64,000 nt of DNA from Cristatella mucedo (taxonomy: Eukaryota > Bryozoa > Phylactolaemata > Cristatellidae): NCBI GenBank assembly GCA_009760855.2, contig WPIO01000015.1, forward strand, positions 3,732,001 through 3,796,000, written 5' to 3'. A program made the position numbers and the translations under genes. Positions 44,747 to 53,954 of this stretch are shown here, piece after piece (within the stretch, counting starts at the first letter, position 1; the number at the start of each line of letters is the position of its first letter). Under the pieces are notes generated by a model. That model did no database searches, was not told the DNA's origin, and saw nothing but the letters and a program-made list of their open reading frames with translations.

Positions 44747-45037
44747 CATTCAGACCAACAGACAGACAGAGTGAGGGAGAGAGGCTGAAAGCGAAGGAAA
44801 ATGGAGGATAGAGAGCAGGTGTGTTAATCTGAACTTAGCTGGTGGTAAGTTGACTGCATGTACAATTTTACTGTGTACGTGACTCTTGATTGTGCCGGAA
44901 TTTATGGTCGCAGATGACGGTGGCAGAGGCTGCTGGAGGCTCCAAGAAAGCGCCGCCACTGTCTGTTGGCTCCGGCGCTCGAACATGGCCTTCGCGCGCA
45001 CGAGCGCACACACACATATATTAATATGTATCTTCAG

Positions 45038-45320
45038 GTAAAAAATCCTCGCAGCCGAGTAAAGGTGGCAGCAAGGGTGCGCAGCCGCTGGCCGTCATCC
45101 TTCAGCAGAAGAAACAGGAGGAGCAGGCGCAGGCCGAGGCCGCCGCAGCTGCTGCGGCAGCGGCGGCTAAGGCCGCCGCACCTCCGCCGGTCGTCTATGG
45201 TGCAGGCTACACGGACGAGGACCTGCTGATCATGGGCAACGCGTGGCTGGACGGCGAAGGCGCTCAGCAGGCAGCCGGCACCGAGAGCCGGGCCTCGCTC
45301 AACTCTGTCAGCTGGGACGA
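45038..45320 (+). CDS. Large gene, exon 14
   Basis: Acceptor 'ttaatatgtatcttcag', donor ACGA|GTGAGA, phase 1 to 2, 94 codons. Gly/Ser-rich start (KKSSQPSKGGSKGAQPLAVI), a Gln/Glu helix into a run of 11 Ala codons with one Glu-Ala lead-in, then a well-defined, probably folded or binding segment VVYGAGYTDEDLLIMGNAWL. Ends NSVSWD and joins D-FLDRLMSRR of exon 15 across the phase-2 junction. The next stop would otherwise come immediately (TGA at 45,322). Confidence 0.75.
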
Positions 45321-45592
45321 GTGAGACGCCGCTCTGCGCTGTGGCCGCCAGCACTGCCTCCGCTGCCAGTGCTGCTGCCTCAGTAGCCGGCGCGGTCTAG
45401 TTACGACTCACATCGCTAGTGGCCCAAGGCTGGCGCACCCTCTCGAGGCGTCGCGGACGGCGGCCAACTCATTTAGCTTTGCTCGGTCCCCTCGGTCAGC
45501 ACAGCTCTGCCGACTCTGTAGGAGGAGCGCGAGACAGCTCCAGCGAGGCAGCAGCAGCATCAGCAGCAGCAGTGCACACGTTCTGCTTTCAG

Positions 45593-45861
45593 CTTCCTCG
45601 ATAGACTCATGTCAAGGCGGCCACCTCCGGCGCCCAAGGTGTCCATGAAGGAGTTTACAGAAAAGATGCTGGGTCTCCGGCCTCCTACATTTTTCCCCTC
45701 CTACAGCAACCTCAGCACGGACAGCGCGTTCTTCCCGCGCGACCTCTCCGACCTGGATAGGGACACCACCCCGGATGTGGCGACCCCGGTGCCACTCAAG
45801 ACGCCCACGCCGCCGCCGACTCCTCCGCCAAAGCCGGCAACGCCTCCGCCGGCTACTGTGG
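45593..45861 (+). CDS. Large gene, exon 15: Pro-rich segment
   Basis: Acceptor 'cacgttctgctttcag', donor TGTGG|GTACGT, phase 2 to 1, 90 codons. After FLDRLMSRRPPPAPKVSMKE comes a low-repeat, conserved-looking stretch (EKMLGLRPPTFFPSYSNLST, DSAFFPRDLSDLDRDTTPD) and a TP-rich tail (TPTPPPTPPPKPATPPPA), candidate SH3/WW or profilin ligands. Confidence 0.75.
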
Positions 45862-46073
45862 GTACGTGTGCCGGCGCTTCCGGCTGGGTGCTATGGACCG
45901 CTGTGTCGGCGAGTGTTGGCTTCTCTTCTTGGGGAGTTCTCTTTTTTTTTTCGTTTGCCTGCCTTTACCGTCTGTCCGCTCGTCAGGGCTGCTATCCGGA
46001 TTCGCCACAGCTGGTTGGCAGCAATCTTCTGTTTTGCTTGTTGTCTCCCCCCTCTCTCTCTCTCTCTCTTCAG

Positions 46074-46174
46074 ACCTGTTGAAAGCCATAAGGAATCGCC
46101 TGCTGAATAACAACGCGGCAGCAAACCAGAATGCGGAAAAATTGCCCGGCACTGAGGTTCCAGCCGTCAATGTG
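46074..46174 (+). CDS. Large gene, exon 16
   Basis: Acceptor with a long CT tract ('ctctctctctctcttcag'). Reads DLLKAIRNRLLNNNAAANQN then AEKLPGTEVPAVNV. Donor used here is GTG|GTCAGT (phase 0), the same GTCAGT type as at 52,908. A stronger-looking GTAAGC four bases later would put exon 17 out of frame. Confidence 0.6.
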
Positions 46175-46429
46175 GTCAGTAAGCTTCTGAGAAACTTTCG
46201 CTGTGATGCCTCCCTATTTTAGCCTTTTTGTGCATGCTCGTTTTTCACGTGGACGTTTCTAGTTGTTGTCTTGCGACTCACACTGGCTTAGTCGTGCACA
46301 TCGACTGTGCTTGGACGATGGATTTCTGTAGTTTTTGATTGGCCCAGCGGTTTCAAGGTCGAGAATTGCAGATATTAACCGTTAACTCTAAACAGCTTCA
46401 TTAAATAGCTCCATATCCAGATTTGTTGT

Positions 46430-47260
46430 TCAACGTGGCTCGTCAAGATAACCAAAATAGGAGCCTACGAGCTGAAGGCACGGTCTCCATAGGATTTGAG
46501 GTTCGTACGAGGTTGGCTGTAGGCAAAGAATGTAGGGACCTAAAGGTGAGTGACAGAACCTTGAAGCCAATGTATGGGAGCTCTGGGTGCCAGAGCGCAG
46601 ACGTGGTCGGCGAGAAGTGGTGTGATGTGGCAACTGTACCGCTCAGGACAGACAGGCCTAGCTGCCGAGTTTCTTACAAACTGTAAGCATTGAGTGATTT
46701 TGGCATGGTGGAGGACTGCGTGGGATCAACGCAAGTGTACAACTGAGTATCATCTGCATAGAAGGGAAATCTTAGGTTGTGCCTGACAATCTAATTGGCA
46801 AGAGGGAGTGTATAAACCGTGAAAAGAACCGGACCCAATGCAGAGCCCCGAGGTACCCCATACTTTAGTGGTACCTCGGACTCTTTTTTTGTTCACATCA
46901 ATACTTTGGAGTCTCCCACTGACAAAAGACTTAAGCCACTGTACAGGCGAGATGAGAGGCACTCAAGAAGGGCTTTACGATCGACAGTCTAAAAAGCTGC
47001 CGAAAGATAGAGCAAAATAAGCAGACATGCTCTACTTAAGTCTGCATTCCTTTGTAGGTCGTTATACACTCGAAGCAATGCCAACTCTGTGGAGTGATTA
47101 GCTCTAAATTCAGACTGGAACTTAGTAGCTAGGTGTGAAGTTTCAGTACACGAGTTCAGCTGGGTTGCCACGATTCGCTCCAGTGTCTTCGATACAAACG
47201 GTAGAAGGGAGACTGGGCGGTGACCTTTGAGCAAGGGTGGCAAGGTGAAATTTGGCATTT
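46430..47260 (-). mobile_element. L2 LINE RT-to-C-terminal fragment, inverted, in intron 16
   Basis: Complement of RT blocks: 'SHLATKFQSEFRANHSTELA' and 'GHRPVSLLPFVSKTLERIVA' on the minus strand (46,989-47,258), then the C-terminal region toward 46,430. No terminal tail. Confidence 0.75.
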
Positions 47261-47749
47261 AGCAAAGTGTAGGCTGTAAGGTGCTGGCAACCCTAAGCAA
47301 TCGCCCCTGAAAAAGTTCGGCCGGCAAGTTAAATATCGCAGCAGCTCGGTGGCTTGGTAAGCAGCGAATCTGACAGCCAAAACGATCCTCTCTGGCTGCC
47401 GGCCATGCCAGCTGCTCTCTGCTGCTCGCGGGGAAGCAGCCGGCGGCCTATCGGTGAGCGGCCGTACTGCCGGCTGCTGTTCAAATGCGTCACTGGCCAC
47501 GTGTCTCGAGCACGCGAAGCTTCGCCCGTCGGGGCCGTCTGCGCAGCGAAACTACTCGCGGAAAGAAGCTTTCTTACTATTTCGCTGCTCACCGCTCGAC
47601 CTCGCTTTCGCTTCTCCGAACCGATAGAGCGCCAGCCTGGCATCGATCCTTCGGCTGCTGCAAATTGGTCGCTCTCTTGCGCCAGCTCGTGCCACCTTTT
47701 AAGAAGGCGCCGGCTAAGCTACGGCCCCTAATATTTCGCTCGTTTGCAG

Positions 47750-47813
47750 CAGTCCGACGTCGCGCCACCGATGACCGTCTCTCAAGTTGCTGCGGTGCAA
47801 ACGGCCGCTGCAG
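47750..47813 (+). CDS. Large gene, exon 17
   Basis: Acceptor 'tatttcgctcgtttgcag', donor GCAG|GTAAGC, phase 0 to 1, 21 codons: QSDVAPPMTVSQVAAVQTAA. Joins exon 18 as A-LKKKRKK. Confidence 0.55.
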
Positions 47814-48111
47814 GTAAGCCGCTACTTCGACCGCACCCTGGGACAGACTGCATTACTGCTTGCACGTTACCCGTTACGTTACGTTACGTCACTCGAAACC
47901 AAGCGCACGCATGCGAACCGCTTGCATTGCGAGTGCATGCCGATAGCTTGCTGGAGTCGGCTCCGTCTGCGCCGTGCGGTCTGGCCGGGGCGGAGCTGCA
48001 GGGCAGAGCTGCTCTCGCTTGGCGCCTCGCTCCTGCTCATTCGGGAGAGCGGCGCTTGTCGCTGCGCCGGAGCAGCGACAAGCGCTGAGCGAGTTAGCTC
48101 TCGCGTTTCAG

Positions 48112-48254
48112 CTTTGAAGAAGAAGCGCAAGAAGAAGCGCAAGAAGCCGGAAGCGGAAGCGGCGGCTGCTGGCCAGAGCGGTAGCGAGGCGAGTCGGCAT
48201 GACCGAAGTCGCGCAGCCGCCCCTGTTGGCCTAAGAAACTGTCTCGATGCTTGA
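48112..48254 (+). CDS. Large gene, exon 18 with basic C-terminus and stop
   Basis: Acceptor 'gttagctctcgcgtttcag', phase 1 entry, stop TGA at 48,252. Starts with a dense Lys/Arg cluster (LKKKRKKKRKKPEAEAAAAG), a likely nuclear-localisation or nucleic-acid/acidic-surface binding element, and ends SRAAAPVGLRNCLDA. A weak donor AGCG|GTAGCG (48,180) in phase 1 could instead link onward to chain 2, so the stop may not be used in all transcripts. Confidence 0.55.
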
Positions 48255-48414
48255 GGCGACGGGTCGATTCACTCCTTCTCCTCCCCCTCCACCGAGAGTG
48301 CAATAATTCCACGATACTTCGGTGGTTTTCCCTACGGGTTGTCGTCTGCTGCCGAGCTGCCCATTGCACCTAGCCGGTCGTGGGCTGCTGGGCTAGCTTC
48401 ACCGTGCGCTGTCG

Positions 48415-48420
48415 ATTAAA
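48415..48420 (+). promoter_or_regulatory. Candidate poly(A) signal ATTAAA
   Basis: ATTAAA 160 bp after the chain 1 stop. Suitable spacing for a short 3' UTR, but the hexamer is common by chance. Confidence 0.25.
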
Positions 48421-49219
48421 GCTTGCTTAGCGCCGGTTTCGCCGCTTTCCGTTGGCTAGCCCACATCGTCCTGATATAGTTTTATTTTCATCTGGCTCAC
48501 ATGGGTGCTAAGCCCAGTTTGCAGCCGTGTTAAGTATTTTATAATTATTATTACTATTTTCATAAAAAGCCGGCAGACAAATTTCGAACTTGGAATCGTT
48601 AAATAATTAGGTAGGGATCGGTATGAGCTGCGTGTCTTCGGATTTGCAAACATTTTCTTGCACTTTGGATAACCTAATTTGCTAAATCCATGCATCTGCA
48701 CGATAAATTTACCACGACAATGAAGAAGCAGCGAGCTTAGACGGTGTGCATATACTTTTTCTGTAGCAACGGTGACCTTTTGTGATCCACGAGTGCAAGC
48801 AGCTCAGCTCCAGTCATAGCGTGCCCATGCTATTTACCCAATGATCACTCACACACATGTGCAATTGGTCGAATACCAACGATCGTGCGAATTGTTTTCT
48901 CAGAATGGGCCCAGTTGGGTGGCGTTCGGGTGGTAATTGCAAAAGTGCTACAATGCCAATTTTGGCGAACAGTTACGGAATATTTACACGGTACAATTGA
49001 AAATTATTGTGCAGAATACGCGTAAGCAATGCTTCTGCAGTGAATTGGCCTCAACATTTTTTTCAATCCTAACATTTCCTCTCTGGTTTGGCATCAGGGC
49101 TGTTGGCTACCGATTTCGCATTCACGATTGCATATGTTTTGAGCACACTATAGAACAGTGCCTCCCCCCCCACCCGCCTGACTACAACTTTTCTGTCACG
49201 ACATTGCGATGCCGCTGAT
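48421..49219. other. No gene recognised
   Basis: AT-rich gap between the two chains. A minus-strand frame at 48,456-48,701 has no motif or splice context. Confidence 0.4.
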
Positions 49220-50175
49220 ACCTTATCATACCTGCTTAGACAGGGATACCACGTCCAAGTGTGTCCATGCATTTGTGACATCCCGCCTCGACTTCTGTAA
49301 GTCACAGCTTGAACGTCATCCACCTTGTACTTAAAGGTGTTAATAGCTGGATGCAAAACTCCACTGCCGTGCTTGTCGATCGTGAATGTCACAATCGAAC
49401 TATTTCACCGTTTCTTCTCATCTGATCTGCACTGACTAGGCATCAAGCCAGCGTATTGGCTTCTAGGTTCTGTCACTCACTTTTAGACCTGTACGTACTC
49501 TGGCTCCAGCCTACCTGTCAAAGCTACCTCCCAATCAGGCTTTGCTGTGCCCACGAACCAACGTGCTAAAATTCGGGCTTGTTTAGATAAGGATACCACG
49601 TCTAAGTTGGTCCATGCATTTGTGACATCCCGTCTTGACTTCTGTAACTCACTGCTTGCTGGCACACCGGCATGTGCAATCAGGCGATTACAGCTGGTGC
49701 AAAACCCACATTTGCATGCTGACCCTATGCATGTCACCCCCTAACCATGTTATTCATGTTGTTTATCAAGCATGATATTACTCACCCTTCAGTCGAGTTT
49801 CCCTTTGCAGCAAATGTAAAACACCTAGAAAGAGATTGAGTTCTCTGAGCGTGCTTTATCAAGCGCATTCGTATTATTATTATTAACATCAGATCCTTTG
49901 AAGAGCCAGACTTAAGATTGCATGCTTACAAATACCGGAAGTTTATCCTGAATGACATCATGACATCCGCTGACTTGACGACTTTTGAACAGTAGCTCCA
50001 AGCCCACCTGTTTCTCACAGCATTCAGTTAGGTCCATGTTGATTGTCTTTTGTGTGGTTGTGGGTGTTAATGCTGTTCATATTATTGCTAACCGTTTTGA
50101 CCTGCTTCCTTTACATAAATGATATGATAGGAGATTAGTTCTCCGATGGTGCTATTCAAATGTCTTCTTATTATT
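49220..50175 (+). mobile_element. Several L2 LINE 3' fragments
   Basis: 49,220-49,540 and 49,558-49,710 both contain the 'gataccacgtc(c/t)aagt' to 'gacatcccg' block (DKDTTSKLVHAFVTSRLD), so two copies are joined. A 3' UTR and tail follow to 49,885, and a third degraded 3' end runs to about 50,175. Confidence 0.7.
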
Positions 50176-50350
50176 AGTACAGATTGAGATATATTATGCT
50201 AAATTTGAATTTGTACTGGCTTAGCAGCAGGGTTGAAAAATAGTCTTCCCTGATCGAGAACATGCAGTTGTCACCACCGTTTCAGTACTAAGCAGTCTCA
50301 ACTGCCCAAGAGCATTGTTCATAGTAAGCCAGCATTGTGGGACCTAGTTT

Positions 50351-50415
50351 TTGCATGCACACATGCATGCACTGTGTGCATGCTTGCACTGTGTGCATGC
50401 ACTGTGTGCCTTGGC
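50351..50415. repeat. Local 'gcatgcactgtgtgcatgc' repeat
   Basis: Three to four overlapping units of a TGCATGCACTGTG motif, partly palindromic. Confidence 0.7.
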
Positions 50416-50532
50416 AGTGGAGGCGATTGACTCCACTGCGATTCTAAATCCTTGCTCTAGACGTCGAGATTATGATAAAATCTCTCTTGCGAGAATTCAA
50501 AGATATCATCTAAAACTGCACTCCTACCACAG

Positions 50533-51877
50533 GTTGCTAAAGAAGCAGAGGAGAAAATGACTGAGAGGAAAAGCAATACCAACATTGAACAAAGCTCATT
50601 TGCTATCACAGAAACTGTGGCAGCAACTAGTGCAGGACTAGCAGCTTCTACTGCACCCTTACAGCCAGCAGCATTAGCCATGGCACAGGCAGCAACTGTA
50701 CCACCAGGAGCCCCTGCGGTCGCAGTGGCCGCAGCTGTCACATTGGCCGCAGCTGTCACAGAGTCAGAAACGATCAGCGCGGCAACCACCACTGTACCAG
50801 CAACAGGTGTTTTGCAAGCAACAATGGTTTTGCCTGCATCTACTCTTGTGGTAGCAGCAAATGACGGGACAGTGAAAACAGTCACTCCAGCAGCAGCTGC
50901 AGCGACTGTCACATTATCAAATGCTGCCGTGCCAGCAGCAGCAGCTGCGTCATCAGTGACTCCTGCTCCAGCAAATGCTATCGTATCGTCGACATCCGCC
51001 ATCTCGGCTACAACAGACGTCCCAGCAGCAGGTCAAGCAGTGGCTGTCGTCCCTGAAGCAGGTGTCGTGCAGCCAGCGGCTGTCGTCACACCTGCAACAG
51101 CAGCCATAGCGGCAGCCACTGTCGTTTTGGCGCCGGCTGCCACTTCACCTGCAACCAACGTCTCACCAGTAACCAGCGTCTCAGTAGTCGCAGCTTCAGC
51201 TGCTCCTGATCCACTGCACGAGAAAGGGAAGCAGGCTGCTGCTGCTGCTGCTGCAGCGAAGGTACCTCCGAGCAACGCTGCATCAAGAGCCTCAAGCGTT
51301 GCAGCGCTGCCCCGGGCCGAATCGCGCGGCCCGCTCGCTGCGCCGGAAGCGGCCGCTGCCGGCGCAGCGACAGCAGCTGCCCGGACAGACGGCGTGCTGC
51401 CGGCGACTGGCAGCCAGTCGCCGACCATGCAAGGCAGCAAGCCGCCGTCGGCGAGGCTCAGTACACCCGAGCCTGCCGCTAGCAGCGTGCAGGCAGCCGC
51501 TGCTGCTGTCATCCGAGAGTCGCCACCGAGCTCGTCGGCAGTGGTGGCAGCAGCGGCAGCCTCAGGTGCGCTTCGGCCGACCGCTACGACCGCTTCGAAC
51601 GGACGAAAAGACGGAGGAGGAGGAGGAGGAGCAGCAGCAGCAGCAGCAGCAGCGGTTGGCTCGCCTGACAACCGGACTGAGCCGGCGGCGGCTGCCGCTG
51701 CTGCCTCGGCAGGCATTGCCCGACCCGAGCCTGAGGCTTCGGCGGCTCCGGCTAGCCGCTCGTCGACGGAAAAGATTTTGCTGCTGCACAGCGAGGTAGC
51801 CACCGGCGCCTCAGCAGAGCGAGCATCGAGCGCAGACCGAGGTGACGACAGCGCCACGGGGCCACGTGCCAAGTCTG
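50533..51877 (+). CDS. Large gene or tandem partner, chain 2 exon 1
   Basis: Acceptor 'ctgcactcctaccacag', donor TCTG|GTAAGT, phase 0 to 1, 448 codons. After VAKEAEEKMTERKSNTNIEQ it is almost wholly Ala/Val/Thr/Ser/Pro, then Ala/Gly/Ser-rich with Gly6-Ala runs (about 51,612-51,652). An ATG at 50,557 with a good context (AAAATGA) could instead start a separate protein. An 18-bp in-frame duplication (AAAVTL repeat) lies at about 50,726-50,761. No signal peptide or domain. The 301-codon minus-strand frame is a GC shadow. Confidence 0.7.
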
Positions 51878-52011
51878 GTAAGTCGGCTCGCCCGAAGCTA
51901 GTGCGCCGGCCGCCTTGTAGCCGCTTTGTAGACCGCACGTTCGCTAGGGGCGGCTAGTCCCGTGTGAATACGTGCAACTTTCAATCCGAATTCACTCTCG
52001 GCTTCCTGCAG

Positions 52012-52907
52012 GCTCCCGATCAGCCAAAGTCAGCTTTCACGGATCGACCACTTTCTCCCATGCCGAGGAGACGCTTGGAGATCGGATCTCGAGCGACGTC
52101 GCCTGGCCCCAAGCGCCGTCCAAGGACGTCGCCGTGCTCCACGACTCGCATGCGCCGCCATCGGTTACGCACGAGACCGAGGCTCAACAGGACGGCAAGC
52201 AGACGAGCAGCAGGGCTATGGCTGCAGCCGCCTCGACGTCGCCTACCACTGCGGTTGAGCCCCCTTCAGCGTCGTCTCACTCGTCAACTGTCGTCTCGGC
52301 AGCGGCTTTGCCGTCGGTGGCTGCTGCCACTGGAGTGGCAGCAGCCACTGCGGCAGCTCGCACCACTTCGGAGGCCGAGCTGCAGGCGGCAGTGGCAGCG
52401 CCGGCCAAGCGCAAGGGCTTGCTCGGCCTGTTCCGCCGGTCCAAGCAGCCGGAGCCGGTGCCCACACCCATCCTCGAGGAGCCGACGCCGGGGCCGTCTC
52501 GCGCCACTGCTCACAGTGACGACGGAGCGGTCAGAGAGGTGCCGCCCCCGGTCGTGCCCTCGCTGCAGGCGTCCGTCAGTGGCGGCGTGAAGCCGTCAGC
52601 AGGCCAGGCTGCTGCCGTCAACGGCAGCAGCAAGCCGGCGCCCGTCGGGGCGTCGACGGCGACGCTGGACACGAGCGTTAGTGGTAGCATTGCAAACAGC
52701 AAGGGCCGGTCGCGCTTTGCGTCTCTCCTGTTTGGCTCCCGCCGAGACAACAAGGCTCCGGAAGCAGACGGCGGCAGCAAGCAGGCTGCCGCCGAGGCTG
52801 CCGCCGCCAAGGCGCCCAACACGATCATCATCAAACGAGGCGACAAGGTGGCTCTCGTTGACACCATCAAGCTGCGGCGTTTGCTTGCCAATCTCGACGA
52901 GGGCCAG
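52012..52907 (+). CDS. Chain 2 exon 2: two basic/hydrophobic motifs and a structured end
   Basis: Acceptor 'cactctcggcttcctgcag', donor CAG|GTCAGT, phase 1 to 0, 299 codons. Junction reads ...RAKS-G-SRSAKVSFHG. Contains KRKGLLGLFRRSKQPEPVP (about 52,408-52,464) and RSRFASLLFGSRRDNK (about 52,708-52,755), both like the motif of exon 10. The last about 30 residues (TIIIKRGDKVALVDTIKLRR, LLANLDEGQ) are not low complexity and look folded or helical. Confidence 0.75.
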
Positions 52908-53954
52908 GTCAGTCTGGTGATATCGGGCTGCCCTTTGCCCTTGGCTGTAGTCCCTGCGCGACTCACTGTCCTCACGCATATCCTCTGCCCAGCCTATGCT
53001 GTGCAGGGCTGTCCAGCATGCGCCCCTGGATAAATGCGCCGAGAATTGAGGGCAGGGTACACGCTAGCATTTGGCATCCCAACCCTACAGTGCAATCCAA
53101 GCCGCATGACTGTACTGGCCGTGCCACACGCCACGACCGTGTGGCACGCGACTGGGCTCGTCGTGCCAAGGTGGTGCAAAGAGCTGTGAGCCGTTTTGTT
53201 CTCGGCAGAAGATTCGAGCATTACCTTGGGGGATGGTGATGCTTGGGCAAGCAGTGGTGTGTGCAAAACGAGGGAGAGCACTTCGATAATCAACCGCCAT
53301 GCCGCCCCCACCGTCGCCGCCCGGTCGCCGGTGCGAACTGGCTGCCCCAGGCCGGTCACGGAGAGAGGGGCTTCACGGTGTGACAGCCCGATGGCAATTG
53401 GCTAGAGAAGGGTGGACGTGTTGGGCAACAGTTTCCTTCCACCTACCTTCCCTTGTTGGCCTGCGTCTCCTCAGCCAGGGCCAAAGCTGAGTGACCCAGG
53501 ATAAAGTTCCGTGGCAGAGAACGTCCAGGTCTCGTGGCTTAACTTGTGGGCACGTGCCTGCTGTAGCATGAGGTTACAGCAGCTCTGCTGCTGTGTTTGT
53601 AAACTGACAAGCTTTGGTCGCCTGGGGTCTATCGACCTATCTATCTATCTATGCGCCCTTTGCTGTTGTCTCTGTCGCTGATCGATCGGCGCTATGCTAG
53701 ACGGGCTGCTTTGAGCTCCTGGAATTATCTGGGAGCACACGGGACCAAGAATCCAACGATCTTGGTGGCTCTCTGGTTCTCAGTAGGCTAAACATGGGCA
53801 GGACTGTGCGAAAACAGCCTGTGAGCTATGCACAGTTGGTGCTAAAAATGGCTGCTCGATTAGAAATTGAAAAACGTTCGGCTGTAATTTGTCTTAGGGG
53901 AAATACCCGTGGTGGCTTCTGCTTGATCTACAGGTAGGAGGTATCATCTGACTG
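52908..53954. other. 5' part of the 8.4-kb chain 2 intron
   Basis: GC-rich, with a 10-bp-arm hairpin (53,121-53,147) and a CTAT repeat (53,637-53,653). Frames at 53,018-53,490 lack splice and phase support, so I see no exon here. Confidence 0.45.
53121..53147. repeat. Hairpin, 10-bp perfect arms
   Basis: GTGCCACACG, 7-nt loop, CGTGTGGCAC. Confidence 0.9.

Noticed and set aside
51033-51938. 301-codon open frame on the minus strand
   Set aside because: It is the antisense of the GC-rich Ala/Val exon; such codons leave the opposite strand stop-free. The plus strand has phase-consistent splice sites, the minus strand does not.
53196-53405. Possible exon after 'ttctcggcag' at 53,208
   Set aside because: Entering in phase 0 from the previous exon hits a stop after about 26 codons and no good donor fits; joining 52,907 directly to 61,264 keeps frame.
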